DNA of 64,000 nt from Xenopus tropicalis. Lineage: Eukaryota > Chordata > Amphibia > Anura > Pipidae. The notes under the pieces are model-generated. The model did no database searches. It saw only the letters and a list, made by a program, of their open reading frames with translations, and was not told where the DNA came from. A program made the translations under genes and the position numbers. The stretch spans positions 197,135,372 to 197,199,371 of the forward strand of contig NC_030677.2 of assembly GCF_000004195.4 (NCBI RefSeq), given 5' to 3'. Positions 10,711 through 22,727 of the stretch are shown here, in pieces. Within the stretch, counting starts at the first letter, position 1. Each line of letters begins with the position of its first letter.

Positions 10711-10762
10711 GCTTTCCCCTGAGGAAGTCCCAGCTAGGGATGAAACGCGTTGGGCTTCATGG
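10711..10762 (+). ncRNA. Candidate degenerate hammerhead-ribozyme-like fold
   Basis: The RNA would read CUGAGGA (10719-10725, fitting the CUGANGA core), then a helix GUCCC/GGGAU (10727-10731 with 10737-10741) closed by loop AGCUA, then GAAA (10742-10745), then ACGCGUU. A CCC/GGG pairing (10716-10718 with 10752-10754) sits where stem I should be. Hammerhead ribozymes are known in amphibian genomes, often in Penelope-like retroelements. Against it: one extra A lies between the core and stem II, and stem III would be only one or two pairs. It may be a decayed ribozyme or an unrelated repeat with a similar motif. Confidence 0.35.
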
Positions 10763-13700
10763 ACTTGTCATTTGATGGGCAAATAATCTCTGCATTTTAA
10801 TTTGAATAAAGATTACAAAGTATTGTACTAGGGGAGTGCCCCCTTCTTTAAATTTGCTTTTTTGGGTGTTTCAACCAAGCAGAGGGCAAATTTTCATTCC
10901 CCTCAAATCGCACCCACCCGGGGTCTCCATGCACCGTGTTTAAAGAGCTATGTGCTCCTCAGTATGATGCATCAACAAAAAGTCTACCCCCACCTAACCC
11001 TAACCTGCCCACGCCCAACCTGACTGCCCACCGGCATTTATAGACCCACACCTGACCTGTCAACCTCTGATGTTATGAATGGAGTTGGCAGAAGGAAGAA
11101 TTGTGCCAGAACCTGCACGTGACCTGCAAAGAATGTGTGGAAGTTGGTTGGAACCTGTCTAACCCATGGGTCCAGTGGGTTTCAGACTGCCGCACACATC
11201 ACTATACATACATATATAAATATATATTTTTAAACAAATACTTTCATTTTATTTTCACAAACATTCATTATTCCAGAGTCATTTTCTACTTTAACTGTGT
11301 TTTTTGTTGAAAGAACAACATGGCCAAATCCGGAAGAAAGTGCACACATAGATGCCTGCAATTGATTTTGGCCCTATCCACTACAAGCACCACAAGCATT
11401 GGCAGCCTTACATGGCTCAGGGACCAACCAGAGCACTTCCAGACCATGTGATCCATGTAACTGCCAGCAGCATTGATAGGAAGATAAGCTTTCATTTCCC
11501 GTGAAGAGTGACTCTGTCACCAGTGTTGTCCTATTATTATTCACAACAACTGCAGAGCAAAGCAAATAATACTATCAACACAATATAACAGGGTTATTCA
11601 TACAGCCATGTAGCCTGAAATAGCTATGAATGGTGTTTATAGCAAAAAGAAAAAAAGGAAATGTATGGATGAATCAGAAACTGTGTTTCTTAAAGAGGCA
11701 TGTTACACATATGAATTCCCAACTGAGACGGATGAAAGAATTTGCCAGATTTATGTGAGATTCAGCCTTTCTAATCACTTTATAAATGTGGAGATAAAAA
11801 TAATTTTACCTTCAACTGCAAAAAGTTTGTCATAATGAACAATTGTACGACCCTGATCTTCACATACACACAAACAGCCTATACTTGGCCTTGGGGGAAT
11901 TAAGTTTGAGTTCTCTGTGGGAGATTAGAGACATTCGGGTGAGTAACACCCTTAAGTGAGGAAGAAAAGGGGTTGTGAGAGGTGCGGGATAGCAGGGACT
12001 AAGGGGCAGAGGGTATAATGAGGGAAAGAATAAAGCAAACAATACAGACTAACACATAACACATATCCGTGTGGAAAAGTAAGACATTTCAGGGAAAGGA
12101 TCAATATGAACAGAAGAAAATTAGGGCCCCATTGAGCCTCAACCCCTAAGAAGGGAGTTACGCAGGGCGTTTCTTAATAAAACTGGCCATACATGGGCTG
12201 ATAACAGCCACTTACTTGGCACTCCATACCAAGTTATTGGACAGCAAATGGGACCCTGAGTAGAACCTCGCTAACTCATATGGCCAAAAATCAGCAACTT
12301 ATCAATCTTGCAGGTTTGAAAATCCCAGTGGGTGAGGACCCAATGTAGTTACGTAGGCCAGTAGTACAATCCAGTCACTGGGCAAATGATCAGATCAGCC
12401 CAATATTGCCCCATTAGTGGGTGACCAATTTGGGCCAATATATTGCCAGTTTGACCAGTTAAGCAGTAGAAGAACTAAAATCCTCTGGCCATGAGTTTTC
12501 TGAAAGCCTGTACATTATCTACACTTTGTAAGTAGATCCTTTTTATTCTGTTACTTATAATAAATGATTTGCACTATTTGCTGCTTTCTCTTCCATTTTG
12601 TGCCTATAGGCGAGGAGACGGCTACAAGTTGAATCAGAAATTTCTATTTGCCTATTCAATATTGCTATCTGGTGAGCATTTAACATTACAGCACGTGGTG
12701 ATACACTAAGCAAATTAGCCTTTACACACTTTTTTTGGGATTCGGTAGTTATTCCTCCTGATCCCTGATTTGCATTACAATATTGCACTATTATTTGTTC
12801 TTTACTTCCACATGTGCTCCTGCCATAATTCTTTGTATGCGTTTGGGACCCAGTCGAAGGGGTGACTTGAGGAGGAGCAGCAGGATCACACGGAGTTTTC
12901 GTCACTTTATTCACTGACTCTATTTCATTGAATATAATTAACCACAAAGCGCTGAGGACATGGTATTGTATTTACCACACTAGACCTTTGGGCAGAATTT
13001 GCTGCCAGTCCCCCTTGCCTTCTACCCACCAATATCCAACGGGTGGGGCGGGCGGGTCACACGCTCTGCACTCCCAGGATTATGGCTACTGACCACGTTC
13101 CTGCTCGTCCAAGGGATGATGATGTAAACCTGATACATTTATGCAGAGAGTCCTGCTGGCAGGGTTGCCAGCTGGGTGCCCTGTTATGGGGCAAGGTGGT
13201 AAACATGATAATTGTTGCCAATGTTATTACTAGGGAAGAAAGAGTCTCTATCTCTTTCCCATCTTCATACCTAGTATGCATCCACTTTAAGTCACATATC
13301 AGATGTTTTTCAGTATCTGGGAGACATGCAGCAGCTCTAATGGAGATTTTAAAGCCTTTTTTACCTCCAGTTTAGCCTTATAGTGCTCTTTTTACTTTTA
13401 CTTACATAATCTCCCTTTCTGGATCTGCTGTTTAATCTGTATCACTTCATACAAAGCATTGTACCTGCCTTGGGCAGATTGTTGTTCAGTTCCTTACGCA
13501 GGCCCCTTGCCACCAGCCTGGGAGAGGGATAAAGGGGATCTCCTGGCTTTCTACTTTGTATGGTTTGCATGGCAGGCATGTTCAGTCCTGGAATATGCAG
13601 AGAAGGAATGTTCTCAGACTACAGTAATATTTGTTCTCGAAGGAAAAATAAATGCAATTGAAAATGTAAATCTATGCTTTGTACAAATAAGAATCATCCT

Positions 13701-13797
13701 TCACTATATTCTCCTGTTCCACCTTCAGACCAGACGGTAGCTCCAAGGTTCCCTCAGCACCCTGCGCCAATGAGCGTCTCACACTTGCGTCTAAACT
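10763..13797. other. Low-copy sequence with decayed repeats
   Basis: No gene recognised. About 12170-12480 contains GGCCATACATGGGCTGAT and inverted GGGCCAATATATTG-type words, a decayed relative of the GGTGGCCATACA MITEs. The minus frame at 12555-12947 (130 codons) has no domain I recognise; see rejected items. Short AT-rich runs occur at 11205-11235. Confidence 0.35.
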
Positions 13798-13975
13798 TTA
13801 GGGATCCCCAACCTTATTTACTCATGAGTCACATTCAGATGTAAAAAGTGTTGGGGAGCCACACCAGCATAATGAAAGTTCTTTGGGGGTGCCAAATAAT
13901 AATTGATTGATTGGCTATTTGGTAGCACAGTGTGGACTGCTAGATTCCAGGAGGCTCTGTTTGGCAGTACACATT

Positions 13976-15047
13976 GGGCCTGATTCACTAAAGGGCAATA
14001 AAAATTATCGCACGCTTTTTCGCGTTAAAAAACGCAAAATAACTTGCGCGCGATTCACCATAGTATTATCGCGTGCGAAAAATCGCCATTTTCGCATGGG
14101 GTATTTCTCGCACTAGTTTTACCGTTTTGCGTTAATTTCCGCGCTGAAAAGAATACGATCGCATGATTCACTATAACTTTTGCGCGCTAAATATCGCATT
14201 CGGCTATACGAAAATTAACACCTACTACAGGCAGGCGAAAAATTATACAAAAGTACAGTAAATGTTTTTTTGCAATAAAATATGGACTTACAGTGTTATT
14301 TATTCAAGTCTGTGTTTCCCCTAGAGTGACGCAGCCGCCAGTTTGCAGTGAAATGTTCATTTTTAATACAGTAATTTTCCGCAAGTATTGGCGTGTATGG
14401 CTAACATGGCGTGCGTTCATTTGCGCAACTATTTCTATTTGGCTACAAGTGATGAAATGTTTCGCCAGGCATGGCGTGCGTTGAATTTTTTCGCGGCGGA
14501 TTTTTTCATGCGTTTCGCAAAACAATCCGCCAATGGCAAAACGCATAAAAAAATTCGCCACGCAAAAATTCACCGCACATCCACAAATTGATACAAGTGT
14601 CAAAAAATAATAGTCACGGGCAACAATTTTTTTGCCCGCACAACATTTTTGCCGTTTCGTGGATCTTTTGAAAGATTTGCTAATTTTTCACTAAAGAAAC
14701 CAGAACACATTTGCTCATCACTAGTGGCTACTATTTATAAGCATCTACTATTTATATGTGGCTAATATTTATATACACCATTTATATGCTTCGACAATTT
14801 TTATACACTATTTCTATGCTACCATTCATATTCGGCGATTATTCGCGTAATTTAGCGCATGTACAGGCAAATACCGCATTGAAATAGTATTTCGCGAGTT
14901 AAATAACGCTTGCAATATCGCGCGTAAAAAAGCGCGAGTATGCTTATAGTGAATCGTGCGAAAAATCGCCAAAATTAAGCGGCGGTAAAAATTTTAGCGC
15001 ACAATAAGAATAGCGCACGTTTTATCGCCCTTTAGTGAATCAGGCCC
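13976..15047. mobile_element. Long-inverted-repeat MITE (GGGCCTGATTCACTAAA ends)
   Basis: GGGCCTGATTCACTAAAGGG at the left and CCCTTTAGTGAATCAGGCCC at the right are perfect inverted ends. Complementarity continues inward with interruptions for roughly 200 bp of TCGCG/CGCGA-rich sequence. ATT flanks both sides (13973-13975 and 15048-15050), consistent with a 3-bp target duplication. No transposase is encoded. The element itself carries another insertion at 14447-14723. Confidence 0.88.
14447..14723 (+). mobile_element. hAT-like MITE (TAGTGATGAG ends), third nesting level
   Basis: Left end AAGTGATGAAATG and right end GCTCATCACTA are inverted. The flanks TTGGCTAC (14439-14446) and GTGGCTAC (14724-14731) match at 7 of 8 positions, as expected for an old 8-bp hAT target duplication. 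The interior is rich in TTCGCC and GGCGAA. The same family is at 29838-29998 (perfect 8-bp duplication) and 59250-59578. Confidence 0.8.
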
Positions 15048-15183
15048 ATTGTCTTTATGCCTCCAAAACTTGTCTCCAAGCCAAAAATTTAAAAATTGGC
15101 ACCAACTTTGAGGCCAATGGGAGCAACATCAAGGGGGTGGAAAAAAAAAATGTTGCTCTCGAGGCACTGGTTGGGGATCACTG

Positions 15184-16731
15184 CTTTAAAGAATATGGTG
15201 CATGTAACCCTTGAACACTAAACACCAGAACTGATGCTAATTGAATTTCAAAAATATTCAGTGCAATATCTCATTTGCAACAAAGTGCAAGTGCTATTAC
15301 ACTCATTTTAATTCATCCAACGCAATTGGGAAAAAAGCATGGCGATTGCACTTGAGCTTTCACTTTGCTCACTGTGCTTGCCGATATTAATGAGCCCTAT
15401 TGTTTCTTCCAAGAAATAGGGTAGAATGCTCTACTGACTGTCCCATGCAATTATATGGCATCTAATGCACAACATATGTAAGAATAATTCATCAGAAAAA
15501 AGGTCCAATGGTTTAAAAATCCATCACTTACTGTCCGTTCATTCTGGCACGGGTTAATGGCCGCTCTGACAAACAGTTCACAGAAGAAAAAGACTGAACA
15601 TATGTACATTGTTCCATGAGAAACAGAACTTGTGGACTGACAGATGTTTATGAGTAAAAAAAGAAAAGAAAACAGAGATCACAAGTTATGGAGTTTAGAC
15701 AAACAGAATATTTTTGCTTTAGGGGATGTTATTTCTACATTTGGTTCTTATATTCATTGAAGTGGATCAGGGCTGTAACGTAATTGCTATACTGCACTTG
15801 TACGTGACTACAAATACCAAGCCTGACACAATGATATTACTACATTTCTTTGTGTTTTTGTCTCCCCCAGCACTCACTGTGCCCTAACATTGTCAATATA
15901 TATTTTTTACAAAAAGAAGTCTAAACACCACCCTACTGCTGACCGGCAAGCATAAAATCTGGGAGAAAAAGTCCTGTGGCCAAATGAGACAAAATAAGGG
16001 CTTTGGTACAGCTCAGCATCATTCGCTTTACAAGGAAATAATTGAAGCCTTCAAAGAAAAGAACACAATCCTTCAGTCAATCATGGAGGACGTTTGTTGG
16101 TATTTTTGGGTTGTTTCCTGCCTTCAGTCCGGGCATGACATCACAAGATTACCAAGGCAATTTGAAGTTCAATATTGAACCCATTGCAGGAAATCTGGGT
16201 CTCCCCAGCAAATCATGGGTCTTCTAGAAGGACAGTGATCTGAAAGTTCCAAAAGGCCACAGGAAAGGATAGATTTAATGTTGGACTGTTCTGAAGTGGT
16301 CAGCAATGAGACTAGCTCTAAACCCAATGGCACTTGTGAAGAGATCTGAAAACTGCAGTGGGAGAAGGGATTCAATCAAATCTGGGGGAACAGGACAGTT
16401 TGCAGAAGAATAGTGGCTCAGACTCTCATTAGAGACATATAGAAATCATATTGCTTGCAACAGGGGGGGCTTGATTTCAGTTATTCTCTCCAAGGGGTGA
16501 CTGAGGAGTCACTATATAAAGGAACAACTTTGGAGGCCAAAGGGGTAATTTACAAATGACCTGGATACAAGCTCAAAATCTTTCCCCTTAGTGCTCATTC
16601 TCCAAGAGCTTGCACCCAGGTCTTGGCCGGACTCAAGACCTCACGCCAGATAATCCAGTGTGACGTGCAGAGGATGGTACCACTGGGCATGAAGAGAGGG
16701 ACTCTTTTCTTTGTCTGTATAAATTTTGTGG
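15184..16731. other. Low-copy sequence
   Basis: No coding, RNA or transposon signal that I can support. Short frames of 60-68 codons near 16000-16375 overlap on both strands and show no family features. Confidence 0.4.
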
Positions 16732-17199
16732 TTAAAAGGGAGCTCCACCCAAACACAACTCAAACTTTTTAAAAAGAAAACTTAATTTCATGCAGCTTTG
16801 CAATATACATACATTAAAAAATACACAGACATGATTGTTAATGTATAAATATGGTTTGGCACAGTTCCCTAAGCCCCGCCCCCTGTTCCCCTGCTGATCT
16901 GGCTGACTACTTTGGGGCTCAAATAAAATGTAACAGTAGTCGCCTGTCCTCAGCCTGCCTTCAGCCTGCATCCTTCCAATCCCACAATTCCCTGCACACG
17001 TGATGTCAATTCATTGTGGGTTATGTAATTCCTGCATGCTGTCTGTAAGCTGTGGAGAAGTTGTTACGATGTGTAACATCAATGTTTTAGTCCCTCCTCC
17101 CCTGCCAGGATTTAAAATGACGAAGAAAGAGAAGAACTGCTTTGCAGCTGGATTTCATATTAGGGGTTTCTGTGCCGTGTGGGTTTTTAACAAATTTGC
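16732..17199 (+). mobile_element. T2-like MITE with right end replaced by a microsatellite
   Basis: Begins TTAAAAGGGAGCTCC and shares long blocks with the copy at 28306: GTTCCCTAAGCCCCGCC, CTGATCTGGCTGACTAC, CCTCAGCCTGCCTTCAG, GTAACATCAATGTTTTAG and CCTGCCAGGATTT. In the intact copy the tail reads to a terminal TTCTTCTTTAA. Here the tail runs into TGTCTGTC and then the CTAT array, and the TTAA end is lost. Confidence 0.8.
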
Positions 17200-17262
17200 T
17201 TCTGTCTGTCTATCTATCTATCTATCTGTCTATCTATCTATCTATCTATCTATTTATCTATC

Positions 17263-17293
<31 letters not shown>

Positions 17294-17304
17294 ATCTATC
17301 AATC

Positions 17305-17343
<39 letters not shown>

Positions 17344-17354
17344 ATCTATCAATC

Positions 17355-17420
<66 letters not shown>

Positions 17421-17477
17421 ATCTATCTATCTATCTATCATCTATCTATCTATCTATCTATCTATCATCTATCAATC

Positions 17478-17520
<43 letters not shown>

Positions 17521-17575
17521 ATCTATCAATCATCTATCTATCTACAGTGTATCTATCTATCTATCTATCATCACT

Positions 17576-17609
<34 letters not shown>

Positions 17610-17655
17610 GTCAGTCTATCTACCTATCATCTATCTATCTATTTATCTATTATTA
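17200..17655. repeat. (CTAT)n / (GATA)n compound microsatellite
   Basis: About 450 bp of CTAT repeats, interrupted at intervals by CATCTATCAATCATC-type phase shifts that themselves recur, so longer blocks have been duplicated as well as single units. Both 172- and 260-codon frames (SIYLSIYL repeats) run through it because the 12-bp superperiod has no stop in those frames. They are not genes. Confidence 0.97.
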
Positions 17656-18434
17656 TATAATGTCTAGCTATAACATACAAGTATGCTCAAATACAAAGAA
17701 CATTTGCTGGGTGCTGGTTAAATATGTGCATTTAGGAAAAAAAAGTGCCAAACAAACAGTTTTTATCATTTTTGGTCTCTAAGCAACCCATAATGTTTTA
17801 TGCTTTGTTTTGTTAAAATACAGTATTTACTTATATATCCTGCATATACTACACAGGATAGAGTATACACCATTTTCAATACTGATGTTTTGTTACATTA
17901 TTTTTTAAGAAACATTCAAACTATTTCCCGCTCGTGCTGCCAGTCTTCCATCCAAAAAAAAAAATGAATAAAATCCGATATTGTATTAGACACTTTGCTG
18001 TCCTTTTGGGAAGACATCTCTAAGGAAGAAGGGCAGTTTACAGGAATATGATTGATTACACTGGGAGCCTGGGGGATTATGGAATTAAGATGTTCGCTTC
18101 CTGAAATTGCAGATCTATATTTCCTGCTGATTCGCTATTGTTCTAACGTTTCCTCAGATATGCAGGAGTTTTGAAAATTCTGCCGTTGACCTCTGAGGGT
18201 TCATTCAACTTCCTAAATATATTAGCACTGGATTCCACTCCAGTTTCCATGTGAATCAACAGACCCTGCAAAAACAATTTATCAGCACCACAAAAAGCAC
18301 CTAATAGCCATTACAGCAATGTCCATTACATCTACTCACACTAGGATGGAACGGAGGAACACTGCTAACATTGCTAACACTCTATTACAGTGCAGATAAT
18401 GCCTGGGTCAATATCCAGGGGGTTTAAACGTTGT
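17656..18434. other. Low-copy sequence
   Basis: No transposon end or coding signal identified. Composition is AT-rich with a short A-run at about 17957. Confidence 0.35.
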
Positions 18435-18660
18435 TTTTCATAGTAACATAGTAAATTAGAGTGAAAAAAGACACACGTCCATCAAGTTCAACCATAATGC
18501 CTATATATAACCTGCCTAACTGCTAGTTGATCCAGAGGAAGGCAAAAAACCCCATCTGAAGCCTCTCTAATTTGCCACAGAGGGGAAAACATTCCTTCCT
18601 GACTCCAAGATGGCAATGGGACCAGTCCCTGGATCAACTGGTACTAAAATTGCTTTTATC
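18435..18660 (+). repeat. Dispersed conserved repeat fragment (TAGTAACATAGTAA type)
   Basis: Contains TAGTAACATAGTAA, GTCCATCAAGTTCAACC, TTGATCCAGAGGAAGG and CATTCCTTCCTGACTCC. I recognise this word set from repeats shared by amphibians and other vertebrates, but I cannot name the family with certainty. No inverted ends are visible, so a retroposon fragment is more likely than a MITE. Confidence 0.5.
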
Positions 18661-19125
18661 ATAAAACATGTTATTTGAGAAGTGTAAAAGAAATAAATAT
18701 TTGCTTATTTGGAAATAACCAGATCCATTAAGGTTAGTCTTTGGCTGGTTTCTTTCCTGTTGATCTGGATTTCTTGAGAGGGGCTGAATATCGACAAATT
18801 ATTTTTTTTGTTACACAGATACAGTATGGAGGGATTGAAGATGGAGTTCCACTCTCTCCAGCTGTGATAAATCCATTAGATCCCTTTCCCCCAGTCAAGA
18901 GAAATACCCCAAATAAATGCCCAAAATACACTCATATTGCTTGTACAAAGAGGTAAAATGAATCCGGAATATAACTTTGCACACACTAGGGATCATTTAC
19001 TCACATGTGTGCAAAGATCAATTTTGAATGGAATTAACCATATTTTTTGATACACAAAGCAGTATTTTTTCTCCCCATAATTCTTGCATAATTGCAGCTA
19101 TAGGGGGAAATGGTGGCTAATACTG
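18661..19125. other. Low-copy sequence
   Basis: Nothing beyond short overlapping open frames on both strands. Confidence 0.35.
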
Positions 19126-19440
19126 TACTGTGGGGATCCCCAACCTTTTTTAACCATGATCCACATTCAAATGTTAAAAGGGTTGGGGAGCCACACAAGC
19201 ATGAAAAACATTCCTGGGGTGCCAAATTAGGGCTGCTATTGGCTATTTAGTAGCCCCTATGTGGACTGGCAGCCTACAGGAGGCTCTATTTGGCAGTACA
19301 GCTGGTTTTTATTCAACCAAAACTTGCCTCCTAACCAGGAATTAAAAAATAAGCACCTGCTTTGAGGCCACTGGGAGCAACATCCAAGGAGTTGGGGAGC
19401 AACGTGTTGCCCCTGAGCTACTGGTTGGGGATCACTGCTG
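19126..19440 (+). mobile_element. GATCCCCAACC-family element, intact form
   Basis: Runs from GGGGATCCCCAACC through GAGCCACACAAGCATG, TGTGGACTGGCAGCC, CAGGAGGCTCTATTTGG, AAACTTGCCTCC and GGCCACTGGGAGCAAC to GGTTGGGGATCACTG. At about 315 bp it is the best full-length reference for the other copies in this window. Confidence 0.85.
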
Positions 19441-20338
19441 TGCCGTAAATGATGCATCAAAATGGTTGCAGTTCTTGGCATTAAAATTAAATCTGTGCGT
19501 GATTCTTCAGGTGCCATTCTGTAAGTGCAAGGCTAGGCATATTGACAAAGGGCGTAGCAGGAACCCTGGAATTAACACCAACTTGAAGGTGGCGGCACCT
19601 CCTGGGTTTCCCTGTGTCAATAAGTACAATGGGAACAGATGACAGAACAGTGCAAAAGATGCACCAGGAAGCAAGGACTCTTAATAAATGGTATCAATAC
19701 CCCGGCCCTTGAATGCCAAGTTCACTGAAAAGAGGGCACATTTATTAATAGACCTTTGCCGCTCTACCAGCCTACAGAAACCATAGTCACTTTTAACATA
19801 AAACATATTTATATATGGCACCACTGTGGTAAATAAACATTCTGGGGGCCCATCTGAATAGGGGCCACGTTTGATGGGCAGCCCATATGTTGGACTATAA
19901 AGTATAAAAATTGCTTAAGTCTTTGCCTAATACTCAAGGCTGAGAGGCCCCTGCTCTTCCCAATGTCCTATAAAAAGTAAAGTCATAGAATATTTCTCAG
20001 TATAAAGCTCTTCGGATCTCATCACAGCAAGATACCAGAATTAGTCAGAGCGCAGGCCGGCGGCTTTGTTTAGAGGTTCCTGGAGTGAAGGTTAGCACAG
20101 GAAACCAGCATTCCGTGTTCTTAATGTTAAGGATTTCCCAACCAGTATCAGGAACCACCAGTGCTGAGTATGTGATCAGAATGATAAGGGCCATTTGCTG
20201 GCACCATTTCCAGTTTGAAGGGAATTTTTCATTTATACCTATTTTTGTTACAGATACTAAGCATTTCCCCTTGGGACTTCATGCACTTAGTTCCAAGCGG
20301 TATTTTTACACTCGTACAGATGTGATTTTAAACATTAT
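19441..20338. other. Low-copy sequence with a possible old repeat
   Basis: About 19510-19760 contains CAGGAACCCTGGAATTAAC and CTCCTGGGTTTCCCTGTG as a weak inverted pair. It is loosely like the element near 45405-45745. No gene recognised. Confidence 0.35.
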
Positions 20339-20575
20339 GGGGCAGATTTGTCAAAATATGAAATTTGAGTTTATCACCCACTTTGTATTCATTCTTATTG
20401 GATTTTTATTAATTCCCATTGGATTTTTAAAAGCATATTTATCAAATGGTGAACTCTAACTTTCAGCTTGATTAATACAGTTTTAAAAATCAGATTTGAA
20501 TGAATACAAAGTGGATGAGTTTTTCTGATATAAACTCTAATCTCACATTTTCAGAAATCTGCCCCTTACGCTACG
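20339..20575. mobile_element. Palindromic MITE (GGGGCAGATTT ends)
   Basis: Left GGGGCAGATTTGTCAAAA mirrors right TTTCAGAAATCTGCCCC. The interior is also inverted: CCACTTTGTATTCATTC and GAATGAATACAAAGTGG. TTA words lie on both flanks. The 124-codon plus-strand frame at 20085-20459 is partly this element and has no family signature. Confidence 0.75.
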
Positions 20576-20799
20576 TAGAATTGTAAAATTTCTGTATTTC
20601 TATTATTTTGGTCGTTGACTGTTGAAAAGAAAATGAGTGATTAAATGACTGCTACTGTAACCATGGAAAGCCAATCTGCCCAATTAGATGGGTCACTGGA
20701 CCTCATTCAGTCAAGCTTCTGGGCATTGTTATTACAGAGGGGTCTTGCTGTTGGTTTATGTGATGTATAGAGTGAATGACCCAGCTGGGTATCAACGCT

Positions 20800-21140
20800 C
20801 ATAAAGCTTCTACTCCCCAAATTCGAATTATGGTTTAAAAACTCAAATGTGCAATATTTATTGTGTGCAAAAAAAAAAAAAAAAATCAAATGTCAAACTT
20901 CGGCACCTAAAAGCTTGTGAGTTTATGTAGAAATGGGAGCTGTCATAGGCAAAGTCAAGCCATATTTTTATATTTTCAAGTAGTTTAAATTTGTCAAGGT
21001 ATTTGGGTATTTTTATTCAAATGAGTTTTCCATATTAATAAATAATAGAGCATTTGAGGTTTTTAAAATGCAAGTTTATTCGAATTAGACGAAAACTTTC
21101 CAATTTACAGACTTCAAAATTGATAGATAAGCCCATTGGT
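20800..21140. mobile_element. Decayed MITE related to 35405-35798
   Basis: Shares AAATTCGAATTATGGTT, AAAAGCTTGTGAGTTT, CAAGCCATATTTT and TTGATAGATAAGCCCA with the better copy at 35405. The left terminus is missing. An A-run at about 20869-20885 lies inside. Confidence 0.65.
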
Positions 21141-22727
21141 GTCCCTGTACTATTGCTGAGTAATTGCCCCGCTATTCCATAGTTGCATTTAGGGCTGCTC
21201 AGCTATTAGGCTCTCTCTAAATTATACAGCTACAATAATTAGTCTGGGGTCTATTTTAGCCCTCAGACTGTCTGATCCTCACTATGCAGCCCATTTATCC
21301 AACATGATGACTTCTCTGAGGCCTCCCATCCCCAGGCACTATAGACATATGCTCCATTATCCATAAGGAATATCCACCACACCAGAGGCTACCCTAAGTT
21401 TTCCCACTACCATCTATCGCAGGCAGGGTCGGACTGGGCTGCTGGGACACCAGGAAAAACCCCGGTGGCCCAGACCCGACCCTTGCCAGCGCTCCCCCGG
21501 CCAACCGTTCCTCCCCTTACGCGTTAAACTTATGGGCACTCAGGGGAGGATGTCGGTGGGGGGGCCCTGCGTGGGAAAAGGGGTTAGGGGATGCGGCCGG
21601 CGGGGGCACCTGCAGGAACCCAGTGAGCCCTGCACCCCCAGTCTGAGCCTGATTGCAGGAAAGAAAGTCATTCTGCAGGAAGGTTCCTCCATCCCTTTAC
21701 TCAGTAGAAGAGGACAATCTAGGGGTAACATGGCAGGGATTTCTGCTGTATCCCTAAACCAGCACACTGTATATCATATATACACCCCTTAGTACTGTAC
21801 CCGCCTAGCTTATGTGTCACATAATGAACGGCATTGTGGGCAATACGAATGTGTCTCACTATAACACAGCCTGTATCTATTTCAGCATTGCGCTGCCCCA
21901 TTCTGCCTTTCTGACATGTTGAATTGTACTCAAAGTGTACTCAAAGTGAATTACTAACTGAGGTTTCACAAAGAACCCTGTGAGCTTTGTCATTTCCGCC
22001 AAATGTTAATCTAATAAAATCTCTCATTTGTCTCTCAGCAGATCCCATCCAGCTATTCAGTTTGTCTGCAACAGAGAACACAGCCATGGTTTGTTAACAA
22101 CAGCCATGTAGATACTTAGAAGAGTTATAAGTACTGTCATTTATTTCATTATCCACAGCTCCTTATTTATCCAAATAGTTATTAGTAAACAGTAAGGATA
22201 AGATCTGAAGTGATTATTTTCTGTTGCAGAAATCTTGCAGCTGTGGCTGAATGATTAATAACATTTGCCGATATCTGTAGCCTTGTTATGGGCTAAGGGG
22301 GCCCTGACCAAAGGTTAAACGACCAAGAGGGGGACTGAGCTAAATATGTCTGACAGCCACTGTTATAGTCTGTGCAGGCAGATACCATAAAGCTGAGCCA
22401 GCGCGGGGAATCAGCAGGAAGATTAAAGGGTATAGTTGTACCTTAGAATAACTCCTCGACAGATGTGATTATAGGAATTCGTTTTTAGGTTTGATTGGAT
22501 GCCTAGGGAAGGGACAGGGATTTACATTCTACATATGGACTGAAAACCCTGCCCTTACAAATACTTATTATTAAGTACTCTGCCCTTTAATTGTATGTTT
22601 TTATGATCATTCAGCCTCAAATAATTTCTGGTAGGGATTATATAAAAGGTAAGGTTTTCTATATATTAAGTGTGCAATAGACTAACTACCATGGAAATGA
22701 GAGACTGATTGCATACTGCCGTGCAGT
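21141..22727. other. Low-copy sequence; GC-rich repeat fragment at 21425-21500
   Basis: GGGTCGGACTGGGCTG with CCCGGTGGCCCAGACC at 21425-21475 is one end of the short element better preserved at 30717-31040. The block from about 21940 to 22300, with TTTGTTAACAACAGCC and TGGCTGAATGATTAATAAC, is free of repeats and could be regulatory. No exon recognised. Confidence 0.3.

Larger units (their letters stand above)
13798..15183 (+). mobile_element. GATCCCCAACC-family element, host of a nested insertion
   Basis: The left part runs from GGGATCCCCAACC to TTTGGCAGTACACATT (13975). The right part resumes at ATTGTCTTTATGCC (15048) and ends GGTTGGGGATCACTG. Joined, the two halves follow the same order as the uninterrupted copy at 19126-19440. 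The interruption is the element at 13976-15047. Confidence 0.85.

Noticed and set aside
12555..12947. 130-codon minus-strand open frame without repeats
   Set aside because: No recognisable domain, no splice context, and open frames of this length are expected a few times by chance in six frames of 64 kb. I would revisit it only if a homology search gave a hit.
14304..14603. 99-codon minus frame and overlapping plus frames
   Set aside because: They lie in nested MITE sequence and are mirror images caused by the inverted repeats.
17000..17782. 172- and 260-codon frames with SIYLSIYL repeats
   Set aside because: They are translations of the CTAT microsatellite plus MITE sequence.
20085..20459. 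124-codon plus-strand frame
   Set aside because: Its second half is the palindromic MITE at 20339-20575 and the first half has no family features.
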